From Callaeas wilsoni (taxonomy: Eukaryota > Chordata > Aves > Passeriformes > Callaeidae): DNA of 64,000 nt. The position numbers were made by a program, and so were the translations under genes. The stretch is from the NCBI GenBank assembly GCA_013398955.1, contig VWPU01009726.1:62001-126000 (forward strand), read 5' to 3'. The notes under the pieces were generated by a model, which saw nothing but the letters and a program-made list of their open reading frames with translations, had not been told where the DNA came from and ran no database searches. The stretch's first letter is position 1. Each line of letters opens with the position of its first letter. Positions 1 through 51,249 of the stretch are shown piece by piece.

Positions 1-3000
1 AGGTCTGGCATTAACCAAGCCTTGATCAGGTAACTCAGCTGGTGATGAAGTAACTCAGCTCTGGAAAGTACTGGAAATCACAGTTTCTACTTTCATCCAT
101 CATGGCCATTCAAAAGGCTAAAAATGGGGTTTCAAATCACCCAACTGACCAGTGAAGGTGTGTCCTAAGGATAAGATTTAGTCCTTATTAAATCTGAGGG
201 CACTGCTTTACAAATTTCCCATGCTCAGGTGCTGGTTTGACTCGGCTTTGCTGTGCACAGTTTTAGGCAGGTGAGCCAGGTCTGTGCTCTTTGTCTTGAG
301 GTGCACGACAGCCTCGGTGCCCTGTGGCAGAGTGTCTGGCTCTCTCTGGAGGGTCTGAAGCAGCAGCAGTCCATCCCAGGGGGCTCAGTGGCTCAGGGCA
401 CTGGTTCACAGCTAGAGCTCACTGGCTCAAGGTTTGTTTGCAGTCAGGAGGGGGACAGCCGTGACAGCTGCCATCCAATGGCACTTTGGTGCTTTATGTG
501 ACATGAACTGGTTGCCTTCTCCACAGCTTTTAGGAGGCAACATTGTAAATGATCTTAATTTGTGCTCTCGAAGGAAGGTTTAGCAGAATTAAAAAGCATT
601 TAATTAGCTTGGACAACAAAGTGCTTTTGCCTTCCAATGCTTGTATGTGCAATTGAAGCACTGCATCTCGGGAAGTGTTTCTAAATTAGGAAGCCTACCT
701 TCTCTTTTTCTGGCATTCCTTGTGCAAGGAAAGAATCCCGTGGATTTCTTGTAAAGAGGATCTTACTGAGTGTGGTATCAGGGAGTCAGACCTACCCAGT
801 GGCTCTGCTGGTGGGATGTTTGTGTGTGGCTAGGTAATAAAATAACTGGTTAATTTTGAAAGGAACCTGATGAAAGATGCACGGACTTTAAAGATAAGAA
901 CCAGAGTGGAGTGTGCATGAATAAAACAGCAACCACAGCAAAGTTCCCCTGTCCACTTCAACAGTTTGGCCTCTTTAGTCTGCCTGGTATTAAACCATTG
1001 TTCACTATGCTATTTATTCTTGTTTAACACCACGGTAGCTCCTTAGAAAGCCTGCTGTCCACAAGGGCTGAATCTATTAAAAAATGGTGCCTGGATTTAC
1101 CGTTCTAAGTGCTGTGAAAGCACAGTGATCAAATCTCCATTCCGGCCATGTTTCAGTTTGATTACATTACAGAAAAAAAAATGTAGGTGACTTTACTCTC
1201 AAATAAGGAACTTTAAACATAAACAAGCATTGACAAGTGGTCCCTGGCCTCACAGACACAATGCACACTTTGTTTATTTTAACTGTCCTTGAAATGACAC
1301 TCCCACCACCCAGATGTGGCAGGGCTCTGAGACTTTCCTATGCCGAAGCTCCCGGGTTCAGTTTGAGGCTCGCTGTGTCTGGTGGCTCCTCCCAAGGGTC
1401 AGCACCAGCTGCCCCATCCCTGTGCTGTCAGGCAGCCTTGGCAGGGCCACCGCAGGTGTGTCCATGTCCCAGCTCACACGGGTCTCTGGCTGCTGCTCAT
1501 GGCTCTGACTCCAGCACAGCCTGGGAAATCACTGCCAGGGATGATGCCTTGCCTTGTTCTCTGCCTTCTCTGCTGTGGGACACGCAAAGGTTAAGCATTC
1601 GGTGTTGGCAACAGGCAGCAGTCATAGCTAGATTTGGACAGAACACATCTGCCAGCACCAAAAACCCCAAATTTCACTGTCTTCCACTGGTTTTGCTGGG
1701 CTACTGGTAAAACTAGCAATGCTTTGTGACACTACACCTGCCTATTATCCCTAAGCCAGACTAAAAGCTCTCTGGGAGGAGAGGAGAGTGACACACCGCT
1801 GCAGGGGTGCCCCTGGGCTGGCTCTCTCCGGGTATCACATGTGTAGGGGGAGGACAGGAGAAGAAGGATTTATTTCTGTCTCAAATGAAGGATCAAAGTT
1901 GTTTCTAGTGCATCCTGTTGTTACTTCTGCTTTAACTTGTTTCTGCAGGGAGCTATAGCTCTGCCATTAGTGTCATTGGGGATTAAAGGTCCAAACACCT
2001 CTGAACTCTACAGAGGTTTTTAAGAAATCTGTTATGGTGAGTGTGAAGCAGCCAAAAAACAGATCACTTGTCTAAATATGGATTAAAGACTGCTGAAATC
2101 TGAAAAACTTTTCAGTACAGTCCCTGTTAGGCAGAGAAATCTAAGTTTAGGGTGTTCTAACAAGGGATGCTCCTAAACAGATGTGTGACAGAGAAGAACA
2201 GGACAGGCCGTGTAAGAGCCACAGAAATATGACTTAGAAGTGTGTATTGTTTCTTTGAGGGGGTACTTTCACTTTATGGTAACCACTGAAACAGTAAAGG
2301 AAAGGTTTTGTGAGTTTTGAGGAAAATGGAGGAGTAGACTTGAAGAGATGAAGAATGAGGGAATAGTGTCTAGTTTTTGGCGAAGCTGTACCTGACCTGT
2401 GAAGCAAAGATTTCAATCTCAAGAGGTGTTTATCATGTATGATTTATGAATATCAGCATCAATTTAGTAGATGAAATGCCATTTGCATGGAAGGAAACCT
2501 TTACACTTTTTTTCCACAATATGAATTTCTAATACTATTGCCAGTGATTACACTGAATACTGCTCTGGTCATTGTGTGCAGCTGGGTTTGGATATGAGTG
2601 CAATATAATCTGCACTTTGATAGGAGGTAGATAAAAGTTATATGCATGTCCTAGGAACAAATAAAGGAATTGCCTTTTTTTTTCTTTTATTTTTTTTTTT
2701 TTTAAAAAAACAGACTAGAGAAGCCAGTATGGAACAATGCACATGATTACAAACAGCTGCTCCTGCCAATTGCCTTCTCAAAGGCAATCAGCAAAACTGG
2801 CATGGGCTGCAGGCTGTGTGCAGTTACCTGAGCAGAGCCTGGTGCTTTCCTCAGATGCCTGTTACAGAGAGAGGAGGCTGAAACGAGGCACTCCTGGGCA
2901 GTGGGAAGGGCAATGCTTCAGCAGAGGCTGTGTGTCAAGTCAGTGTGGGATTCAGAACTACACTTTGGGGTGAAGTTTTCTGCCAAAGAAAAATTCCTGA

Positions 3001-6000
3001 AAGTTCCCCCTCTTCACCATTCCCCAAATAAATTGGGAATGAAGTGGTTTCATTTAACAGGACTTATCTGGTCCAAGGGCTGGTCCCTATTCTGCGGTTC
3101 TGTAACTCTGCTTCTGTCAGAGGCTGTAGGGTGGCTGCTGCTGTCAGACCTGTGATTGTTCTGCAGGAGAAGTGGAAGTGCTGGTAGCCCTGGGCTGCCC
3201 TGGATCTTGGGGTCAGCCAGAGTCTCCCGAGGTTTCTGTGCTTCCCTGAGGGGAGGCCAAGCTCAAGCAGGGCTTTCAGTATTTAAGTGTGCAAGGCAAG
3301 TATCTTTTGAGAGGGCAGTTCAGGTGGGAACTCTTGCAGTTCCCAGACTTTCTGCGGAACAGCTATAACTCGGGGATGAGTGGGAGCTAGCAGGGAGGAT
3401 GCAGAAGTCCCCATGCAGACCTGCATGGCTGAGGCAGAGCCTGAGAGGCTGCATCTCCTCACCTGCACAGGCAGCCAGGTGAGCAGGGAGAAAGCTGGAA
3501 AATGATTGACGGGTTCCTAAGAACAATTTCTTCAGAACTGTTGATATTAAAATACTGATGTCTGTGGTTCCAGTGATATTTCTTGTATAAAGGCATAGAA
3601 GAGTCTCTGAGCAAGCTTTTGGGTTGCAATGCAATTAAAGAAAAAAAAAAGCAAAAGGGGGGATGGGGAGAGCATAGAGGACCAAGAAAGAACAGCTCTT
3701 GCTGCAGCCCCATTAAGGACTGCTCCTGCTGAGTGTGAGAGCTGCCCGTAGTAAGAATAACAAGTGCTGGCTGGGTTACGTAAGGGCTGGGGCTGATGAG
3801 GCAGGCACTGCTGCACTGGCTCTCTGTCTGACTTCCTATTCCAGCATTCAGAGGCTGCCCAGGGAGTACCCTCGGGCCCTTCAAGGTGGATTTTTCTTTT
3901 GATGCAGGTGTGCACTTTATGTTCACCCCAAAGCCTGTTGCAGTTCTGCGTTGCTTTCTAAGGAGTCATAGGTGTGCTCTTGAAGCATCCACCTGCAGCT
4001 CCATGCTGAGGTGTTTGGATTTCACAATGTTTCTTGGCATTTGGGAAGACCTCAGAGAGGAGCCTTCTGTTCTCCTGGTGCTGAGATGTGCTGGTTGTGT
4101 GTTCTGTCGCTCTGTGAACTCGCCTGATGTAACTCTGGACAGGCTGAATCCGTCCCCTGACAGGGAACTGAGACTTCCCTTTATGAGCTGTTAACCTTCT
4201 AGGTCACCCTCGCGCTGGGAAGGGTGGGACCGACTCCTGGACTGGACACAGGGGAGGAGTACTGGGCCAGGATAGACTGAAGGTGAATCTGGAAAGGGAG
4301 TTTCATCCCACAGAATGCTGTGAGGCTGATGGGCAGGACTCACCCTGGCACCACCAATGCCAAGACACTGAGCACGTGTGGCGTGGTGGTGATAAACACA
4401 CAAATAGCCTGGGGATGGGGTTAGTGTCATCAGAGTCGGACTGGAGTGAGATTTGCAAGTTACAAAATGTAATGCTCCTTTCTGGGTTTCACAGAGGAAA
4501 TGGGGGGGGATTTGCTTACGTTATCTTCAAACATTTTTTCCAGCTTTTGAAATTATGTGGGTTTTTTTGAATTTTCTGCAAGTTTAAAAGTGATGTGCAA
4601 AATTCAAAAATTCACATGTTCTGGTTTGTTTTTTAAACAGCACAGTGCTCATGCAAATTGATCTCCTCCTTGAAGTCTGGTAGGAGCTCTGTTATGATAA
4701 TTAGAATTTAGTTTTTTGATTTTTTTTTTTTTTTGTTATATCCACAAGCCTCAAATGTACATGTTACTTATTGCATCTTTGCCATCTCTGTCATGGAGAA
4801 AAGGATAATTCTGCCAAGGCCAGAGTCTATAAAGGAGGGTGAGAGACATATATTGGAGTAGTAGCCACAGAGAGAATTTAATTTTCATTATTTTACAGGG
4901 TGTAAATTATACAAAATAAGGGTGCCTGCAACTATTCAAAATTTCAGCTAAGGCCTGAAATAATTTTAATGTACTCAGCACAGATAGAAAATTAGGGCTT
5001 GTTCCTGCTTTTGAAGTTAATGGATATTTTGTGATTGACTTTTAATGAGAGTAGGATCCAAACCATAGTTATTAAACTGTAAGCCCTGTGTTGCCTGGTG
5101 ACAATCAGAAAACCTGCATTTGCCTAGCAGAGAAATTAATCTTAGTGAAAATGAAAAAGCACACCCCAAAACTCTCTGTGTAGAGTAAGATCAGCTCAGC
5201 ACACATGAGACTGAAAATGTAAATGCTCGTCACACAGAAATGGTTACTCACTTTAATGATTTCAGTATCTCCAGAATCCAAAGAATGCAGAAATAAGAGC
5301 ATCTTACTCCAATATTTTTACTGTAAAAAGAACAGTAAAATGAAAGATTAAATGCATCCCTAAAACAGCAGGCAAGAACTTCCACCTGAACGAGAGAGGT
5401 GATACTTCATGGCTGCTGTAAACCTTTTACTCTCCAGAGTGCAAGACTCATGAGTGATACAGCTGTGAATGATGTTGAACTTTGTACACTTCCTGTACAA
5501 AATGTTGCTAGCATTTACTGTTTGTTTTCATCTTTTTTTAAACAATTTTTGTTTTTATTTTATTAAGGAGAGTTCCTGTTTGCTCTGTTGTGCACCCTGG
5601 ATGGAGTCATCCAAATGAATACCAGGAGTGTACAAATCTGCCACGTGTTGTTTTCATCCTTTCCTTCCTGTCTAGCTCTAGTTCAATGCAATAAATCACC
5701 CTAAGTGTTTTTTCTTCATTAGTGAATTAGTTCTTCAGCTGTTTGTAGCCTTGCAGCTGCCTCCTTACATGCTACTAAACCAAACTACAAATATTTCACT
5801 CCTTCCTATGAAATTAGTCCTTTTGCTGTTCTCATGACTCATTTCTGTTCCTACGGGAATTGCACATCTTGGATCCTGTTTGGAGCCAAGTGGTTGTTCA
5901 CCCTGGTGTAGCTATCTAGTGTGTCTGCTTTGGTAAGAGAAGTGGCATAGCCATCATTTCAGTCTTTAAATGCCTCATAAATCCAGGAAGGACTGCAACA

Positions 6001-7116
6001 AACACCTCTGCATCTCTCCGTTCTGGTTGGAGGTCTCTAGAGGCTTTTACAACTATTTCTTTTTGCTGGGATGACACTGAGCCCAGAAAAATATGAATTA
6101 TTTTGTGCAAAGGAGTTTTGGTTTTATGTTGGGTTTGATCACATCTCTGAGCGAGTCTCCAGGGGCCAGCAAACATCACCACCTCTTCAGCACTGACAAA
6201 TCTCATTCTCTGAGATAGCTGCAGTTTTCTTGCTTCCCCTGGGTCGAGAGTCAGCTTGTGGTACACCCATGTCAGGCTCTGAAATCACGTGTGGAAGACC
6301 TCAGCTTGTTTTGGGAACAGAGAGTGGTGGTGGGAGGCTTTTGGGGTTGCTCGCTCAATCTGCGGGAAGCTGTTTCTAGGCTTCGGTTTCATTCCTTGGT
6401 GTGGTGAATTAGTACCTAACCCTGAGGCAGCTCCTCAGTGGCCACAGTCACAGGCAAGGATCTGCCCCTTGCTAGTCCAGGGTCTTCCTTTCCTCTTCCC
6501 ACGCGGAGAAGCAGCAATACACGGAGAGAAAACAAAGGTGTGGGCATCTCTGATGGCAGCAAAGGACACTCAACAGAAAATGTGGGCATGTCTTACAGGA
6601 TTTCCAGGCACCTGGGGCCTTTCTGAAATTTGCAGAAGCAGAAAGCTGAAGATTGAGAGCCTGAAATGCCATCAAATTTAAATGTTGAAAGATTTATTTT
6701 TTATGGCTGTGATATGGGAAAAATCTTGTTTCTGATTTAAAGCATGTGGGACAAATTGTGCTTAGATTTAAGCATACGTTTGAGTTTTTTCTTGGCTTTA
6801 ACCCTGTTAGCTCACCAAGACACTGATCATGGATCTGTAGAACTTCTTGACATGACCGAGTGAGCTCAGATATTAATGTCATAGTTTCCAGGACTTCATT
6901 AACAGTTTAAATGTATTACTTAGGATTCTAGTAAAATCACTGTTGTTTTGAATGGGTCAAAAAATAGAGATGTTACTTTCATAGAAATGCTGTTTTTTAA
7001 ACAAAACAAACTTATTGTGTAATTTATAAGTTACATACACACATGATGAAAAGCTTAAGATATTTGTGGCACAGGTAGGCAGTCTATTGAATGATTTTTT
7101 AAATTTTGTTTTTTAG
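1..7116 (+). other. FAM13C: FAM13C intron (5' part off window)
   Basis: No exon recognised. FAM13C transcription should cross this region because the next coding exon begins with a partial codon. It contains T-rich runs at 2675-2703 (followed by A7) and 4720-4734, and a direct repeat of GTAACTCAGCT near 30 and 50. ORFs here (for example 1237-1710) resemble no family I know. I looked for the preceding FAM13C exon and did not find it. Confidence 0.7.
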
Positions 7117-33675
<26,559 letters not shown>

Positions 33676-35515
33676 AGTGAATGCAATGCTGTGATGTTGT
33701 TCTCTGGAGGGGGGGGAAAAAAAGGAAAAAAAGAAAAAAAAAATCCAAGCAAATGAACAAGTAATGAAAAAGAGAAAATAGTTTTACAGGTCTTGGTCTG
33801 CTGCACAATTGTTTGACACACTGAGATTTTTGATGCACTTTACCAATTATAATAGCTGTGATGAGAGAGGACAGCAATATGCAAGAATATTAAGCACGGG
33901 TGAGTGGACTATAGTATATATTTTTCCTTTTGAAAAAGCCTTGAAGTGCACTGTGAGAATGTTAAGAAATTAAAAGGACACTGAATCAATGTAGATTCTC
34001 AGTTTGACCTGCTCTAAAAGTGTGGGGAAATGTTCTGCAGGTTTTTAGTACATCGTAGTACATGCTAATGTGCCACATGTTTGTTTCCAGAATTAACATG
34101 CACTATAGCTAATTAGTAGTGTTGGCTATGAAGGTGCTGCTTCACTAGATTAAAAGAAATGAATTAAAGTGAGTGAAAGAAAAACTCAGAGCATACTCTA
34201 GCTTTCAAGACAGAGTTGCCATTCAATTCCAGTGGCTTCGAAGAAGGGTGCATAGGAAGAAGCAGTGCCAGGGCTGGGAGCAGAGCAGAGTGATGCTGCT
34301 TGTGCAAGAAAAGGTCAGAACACGACTGCCAAATGGAATTAGTGGTGTTATAGAAATAAGAGAAGGTGCTTGGCAAAATGAAATAGCTACAGGTTGCTGA
34401 GAAAAGATGGAACAAATGTACTGGCTGCTGTCCTTTTCACTAGTTCACAGGACCTGGCTCACAGAATTTAAAAGTCAGTAAATAGATCAACTACATGCTA
34501 ATTTTGATTTCTCTATTAACCTTTGCACTTTGGTTTGCCTGATGCTATAACATTCGCTTCTCTAACTACCAAAGCTCGTTAAGACGCATGCACTTTGTAA
34601 AATGTTGAAGTATTTCTTGTGTTATAAATTGCCACATATATATATAAAAACAGGACTAGATTACTGCATTATGCTAAGATATTTTGGCTAGATAAAGTAC
34701 ATGGTATATAAGTGAGTGTCACAGTTATCTGATGAGGACTGCTAGACTTCTTGTTTACTGAAACTAAGGTTATAAAAAGTTATTTTTCCATTGGAATTGT
34801 GCATCTTTCTTAACTTTCAGAGCACCACACTTTGTAATAAGGAGAATTGTCACTGTTTGTGATAAGCCATTGGTGTGAAAAGTGGACTAATAATAGAAGG
34901 ATTATCAGCAGGTTTTGTACTAGAAACGAAAAGCAGGGATTCTGGGAAATTCCTAGCCCAGACAGAAAGGAGGGAAGAATTACTTAAAGAAAAAAAAAAA
35001 AAAAGGGACTGGAACCAATTGAATCACATTCAGTGTTTTCCTTTACCTGTCATTTTGTATTGACCACATAGTATAAGCAACCTGTTTTCTATCTTGGTAA
35101 GAAGATTTTCATTTTATAAAGCCTATTATGTACCAACCATGTTTGTATTTATCTAGTATGTAATGGCATGATTTGGAAGATGTACATATCTTCAAGTAGT
35201 TTGGAGGAAAAAATATGAGCACTAAAAAAGGAATTTTTTATTTTGCAGCCGTTTGTTGTTTCAGTGTACTGATTTAATAATTTATAACTTAACTTTTATG
35301 AATCAGAAATGGTCTTCATAAATCTGTTTTAATTAAAGTCATCTAGAGCAACAGGAACAGATACAGAGCTATTTGGAGTTTACAAACTACATCTTTGATA
35401 AGGGAAAATGATTTAATGACATGTATACAATTGATATTAAAATGTAATCTATATATTCTATATGATTGTATAATATTTTATACAACAGTACAAATAAAAT
35501 ATTTTTCTATTATAT
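33676..35515 (+). other. FAM13C: FAM13C 3'UTR (predicted extent)
   Basis: The sequence after the stop is AT-rich, has no further coding exon, and holds several ATTTA pentamers. A purine tract with G8 and A-runs lies at about 33708-33744. The 3' end is inferred from the AATAAA at 35493-35498 and is not demonstrated; earlier ATTAAA variants near 34150 could be used instead. Confidence 0.6.
35493..35498 (+). terminator. FAM13C: FAM13C candidate poly(A) signal AATAAA
   Basis: This is the only canonical AATAAA I found on the plus strand between the FAM13C stop and the PHYHIPL stop. Cleavage would fall at about 35510-35525, followed by TTCTGTTTTCAGTT, a plausible U/GU-rich downstream element. Confidence 0.55.
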
Positions 35516-36027
35516 TTATTATGTCGAGACACAGTTTCTGTTTTCAGTTAGCTAATATAAATAACATAAATAACACTGTCAAACAACACGTTGGAAGTGC
35601 TGACATTTCTAGGCTCTGAAATTCAAATCATGCTGCAATTACAACCTTTCATGCTGTTCAGTTATCCCAGTACTTGTTCAGTAGTTAAAATGAATGCATA
35701 TTTAAACACCATTTATAAGCTGTTATTTTTATTTTGCTAAAGCAGTTTATATAGGATTTTGTTATGTTTGGCAAGAAACAGAAAACAATTTTTGCAGCAT
35801 CTAGGTATAAATGGTTGCCAGAAAGAAATCCAGGACTTCTAATCATTTAAAGCATCAGGGGAACAGAAGGGAAAGAGGGAGAGAAGAAATCCTAAGAAGG
35901 CTATTGGAGATTCTGAAGACTGGTAGTTGCTTTTGGTGACAGCGGCATGTGCATGCTTCCGACAGAACCGTCTGACTATGGAAATGGGCAACAGAGGTTT
36001 GAAGGCTCCTAAGGAACGAGGGAAGTT
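35495..36027 (-). other. PHYHIPL: PHYHIPL 3'UTR (predicted minimum)
   Basis: Non-coding sequence downstream of the PHYHIPL stop on the minus strand. The part next to the stop is less AT-rich than the rest. The distal end is inferred from the AATAAA at 35520-35515; use of 35733-35728 would shorten it to about 300 nt. Confidence 0.45.
35515..35520 (-). terminator. PHYHIPL: PHYHIPL candidate poly(A) signal AATAAA
   Basis: The plus strand reads TTTATT here, so the minus strand carries AATAAA about 510 nt past the PHYHIPL stop. Other minus-strand AATAAA motifs occur at 35733-35728 (closer to the stop) and near 35240, so which one is used is unknown. Confidence 0.4.
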
Positions 36028-46370
<10,343 letters not shown>

Positions 46371-49300
46371 TCACTGTTTTGTGTGCTCCAGTACAAGCAC
46401 ATCCCTGAACAGCCTTTCACAAAGGCTCAGAGGGGGTGCTCGGGAGCCAGTGGGGTACAGGGATGCAAGCCTGGATGTCAGTGATGGAGAGCATTGGAAA
46501 GGGATGAAACTCCTCAGGTGAATAAGCACTAATAACATGTAAGCAGGGTGCACAGAGTGGCTGGCAGTCACCCCTGTGTGTGTTTGCAGGCTGACAGGAC
46601 AAACCACCTGAAGCTGGCAAGTGCTCCAGGGTTCAGTTAAGAAGCCAGCAACGTCCACAGTTAACATAATGGCCCTATCCATATCTGTCAGCGACATAAA
46701 CACAAGCAGAAATCATATTCCTCCTTAAACCATTTTTCAAGCACAAAGCACAGCCAATCTCTGCAAGGTTTATAGACAGTGCATGCATATGCACATATGT
46801 ATACACATATTTAGAACAGCAACTCCTTTGAAATGAAACAACACTTTGACGAGCCACAGCAAAAGGTACACACAAGCAAACTTCATTTTCTGTTCTTTAC
46901 TCTTTCCATTTTCCCAGCTGAGACCCTGCAGTTTTCTTGGGAAGTTCTTTTCTAAGTACATATGGCAGATGAACAAATGACCATTGACCCCAAAAAGAAT
47001 CACTGGCTCTAAATTTAGGTCTCCCCTTAGTTCCCAAGGCAACTTTATAGTTCAGCATTCTGTGAACACTGGAACTCAGAAACGTTAGGTGTTCTTGCTC
47101 TTACATAAGACCCAAGTCAAAAGTGGACAAACAAACAAAAAAAAAAAGCCAGAAAACTGAGAAAAAATACTGGGTAAAAAACCGAAAAAATCTGTATTAT
47201 GTCAGAGAAGAAGTAAAGAAACAGAACAGAAAAAAATTAAAACTGAACATATATAAGGACAGATAGAAACAAAGGAGAAAACAAAAAGCTAATGTCTGTA
47301 CAAGAAAGAGAGGAAAACTCCCAAATTCTGGCCAGACGAGGAAGATGGGAAACTCATGTAGGGATGTGAGGCAATGCATTGTCAGAAATATTCATATTCA
47401 CATCTAATTATAGAAAAAGACAGTATTTATACTTTCATCATAACTAGTAAAAATATTAAAAAATGAACTTAGAGGTGTTTGGGCAGTAATAAAAGTAAAA
47501 ATTTTACTTGGAAAACATTAGGAACATTTCAGCCTCTCGGCGTACTCTGCCAAAGAATTATCCCAGCACTTTGATGCAGGAATATTACGGTCGGCCTGAT
47601 TGTTCAAAATTCAGCTCATAGATATGTGAAATTCAATCACAGAATCTGCAAAATTCATAGGTCTCCAGCTAGTATTGTGAATAATGTATTTTTACTGATG
47701 ACTTCAAGAGCTAATAAAACTATTTTTCTATTTTTTTTTTTATTCATTTACATCCAAAAGGTTGTCTATTCTTCAAACATTCTATTGCTTTTTTTTCTTT
47801 TTCAACTAATACCAAAATCAGCTAGTGCATGGTCTTGCTCAAAATGCCCCCCTATTTGTGCCATACACAATGACATTTTCAACAGCTGCACTGGCTGCAC
47901 CAGATTCGGAAATACCAGTCATTACTGAAAGCTTTCTCTTCATATGAAAGACGTGGTAAGTGCTTTTCCCAACATGACATTTCAGAAAGCCAGCAGGGAG
48001 AAAATGGCACTGCTTTCTTTTGCAAGCAATTTGTATTTGAAATATGACTGAAAGCTCTGCCAGGTACACTGAAAAGGCTTCGTATGATCGGCTCTTCCAA
48101 GAGTGGGGCTCTGTGTTTAAGCAGAAGATGGAGGTGGCTGCTGAGGTTCCCAGAGCTGGAGAGCTGGACAGACTGAGACCCCAGCGCACTGAACACTGTA
48201 TGACATCCTGACCAGACATGCAGCCAGGAAATCCAAGCCATAAATCCACAATACCTTAACGTGCAAATTATTTGCCTAAAAATGAGCTTCTGTATTCCAT
48301 ACCCAGGGCCTGAGCTGTGTTACGAACAGCCAAGGTGGTTTAAGCCTCAGGACATGTGCAAAGCAGTAATGACCACTGACAAAAAGTAATGGAGAGAAAG
48401 AAACCTTTTGGAGAACACCAATGGCAAAGAGCAAAAGTGCTTCTGGAATTAGGTATTGTTTTCTGTGCCTTTCTTGGTATTAGTGTCTGGCATACATCAT
48501 CAGATACCTGCACTCCCATTCCTTTTAATTTCTTTCCTTTCGAAGTGAATAAATAGCTGAAGTAAATGTCAAGCAGAAAACCTCCGGGTAATTTTTAGGG
48601 TTAGAGTAGGGTTAGGATTGAGAGTGTCAAAAAGCCTACAGCTCCAGGAACACTGGGGCTGGAAAAGGCACGCCAAGGCCATCCCAGCTGGCCCCCAACA
48701 TTGCTGCTCCTAGATCTCTGTGACCTGGAAACCCATGGTGCTTTAGGGGTAATCGTTAGGTAGTGGTTAGTGGTAGTGGCTAGATAGAAAACTAGGTGGT
48801 ACAACACACATATTTTAGGGGAAGTATAAAGAGAACAAAGAAAACTAAGCACACCTAACATGCCCAGCTCCTGAAGAACCTCCACCTCTAACACTAGCCT
48901 TCTTCCCAGGATTGAAAGTTTGCTACAAAAAAGAAAGCCCAGAATCAGTGAGGATTGTTCTGTTCAGCCAAGCCATGTCTGTCTGCGCTCAAGCACCTCC
49001 AAGCTGCTGCAATTTTTATATAGTGGGTGAGACATCCATAAGCCACTGAATAAATTAGGAAAGGCAAAAGCCACAGGGAAGCCCTGGTGATATCCCACAG
49101 CCAGCGACCGGGAGGAGAGTCAGTGGAACCGTGGTGCTGCCACTTTTGTGTCACCACAATATTCCCCTACACTGATGTAATTTCACTCCTCGGGGCTGCT
49201 GTCACGCAGAAGAGAGAGCTCCAAGTGCTGCGTGTACCATCTCTAGGAAGACACACAAGACATTAACTCCTGCAGGTACTGCTGTGAGGTGTCAGCTCCA

Positions 49301-51249
49301 TGAAAACATAGCAAGGTGATAAGGGAAACGTAACTCAGTTCGTGAGCCAGAAATAAGCAAGGCGAGACTGTACTCACATAGTACAAAATTAAAAGCTAAT
49401 GCTAGATTCTTAATACATTCTGGGAAGATACCGGAAAATCAAAAGATGTGTAGATGAGGATGAGAAGCAATTCCCAAGACCCTGAAAGATCAGGTTTATA
49501 TATATACAGATATCAACAGCACATCTAATAAACACACTAAAGGCCAAACATAATTTAATAATAAAAAATCACATTTTTTAAAAAAAAATCTCACCTTATT
49601 CAGATCTTAAAATGCATGCACTGGGGAAATCAGAATGTGATTTTCTCAAGTTAACATTTTCAATACAATGAGAGATATTAGCTACGATATTTTGAAATAG
49701 AAATTTTTGATGAGAGGGGATCAACATCTTAAGAGCACACAGGTACCACGACACAAGAAATCCTCTTATTAGACGCGGATGCTAACAACTGAGAACAACT
49801 CATTTACAAACAGGAACTCCCATAACATGAACAGGAAAACCCTTACACCTTCTGAAATACAAAAGTTTTTACCTTTTCTTGTCTTGATAATTCAGCTGAT
49901 AGGTTATACATCAGATCTATAAAGGTAAAATATTGTAATTACAGAAATCTGATATAGACTGACAATATTTAAGTGCTGTAATTGAGACTGAATTCTCCAA
50001 TTTACTAAGAAGGTATTTAATTTCCTCAAAAATTCAAGAGAAGGGAGAAAACTTCGTTCTGTATAACCATCAAAAATGACAGAGAATTGCCAGGAAATTA
50101 CATATTAGCTGCATACTTTAAATTTAACTAAGCAAAAATACGGTCTCATATTTTTCTCCTGAGCTCTGGAATGAATGGCTCCGTGTCCAGCTGCTGGCTA
50201 TATAGAACTGTTTTACAGAGCCAGGACAACATGTCTCCACCAAGCAAATAATTAACCTGAATACCAACAATTTCAATGGTCACGGCAACACCTTGTTCAA
50301 GAGAGACAGTGCAATCACACAGAGGAAATACAAATACAATATTCAAAAAATGATTAAATCAAGGCTGTTATTTGTTAGGCTGTGTGAGTGCAGTTCTCTA
50401 GAACAGTTATTCTATTTCAAAGCTCAATTTTTTATCCATAACCACAGAAGTAATGTTTATGTTTTGTTTGTGCCTCTTTTCATGCACAAAAAAACGAGTG
50501 AAGAGTCTCAGATTCTTAAGTATCTCTCTCTCCTCTCCTCTAGAATCCTGGTAAACTACCTCCCAATAGAGATTTTTATATTTATATAAGCATATTTAGG
50601 AATATTTTCTAAATAAGTATCCTTGTAAAACCAATTCCTTAATTAGATAAAGAGAGAATGCCTGACCCTAGAAATCCTGTTAGCGGGATAAACTCCTCTA
50701 AACCGTCTCCTCATTTCCTCCCCATTGTCTGGCATTACTGTTGTGCATTTTCTAGTCAGAAATGTGCACTGTGTCCAAAAGTTTTTAAAAATAGTTTCAG
50801 AAATAAAGCATTAGCTAGAGCATGTATATCTATATTTACAGAATGTTTTTTAAATGTTCATATACATTCAGATTCTCTTATTACTTGGTTTTAACAGCTT
50901 TATTTAGCTGTTTCCTGCTAATCTAGGACATTGACTTCAGCAGGAATATTCCACATGCAAACCAACGAGAACATAACTGGAAGCTGTGAGTACAAATGTG
51001 CCTTCAGTACAGGCATCTTCTTCAGCTGAGAATGCCCCCCAAAGTGTGCCCACATAAACAAAGCACTGAGCAGTCTCTGGATTGCCTGGTTTCTGTGCTG
51101 AAAAATTTGTCTCAGCCCCTTACAAAGGACTCAATTCTTCCTCCGTCTAACGGGGAGAACGAATGTACCCTACACGTGGTGCCATGATTCAGCTCGGGCA
51201 GCAGCGCAATCGCTCACTCCTGCCAGCACCAGTGTGAAGTGTGCAGGCT

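Noticed and set aside
1237..1710. 157-codon plus-strand ORF and overlapping ORFs
   Set aside because: No splice context, homology or domain; composition is that of a GC-richer intronic patch.
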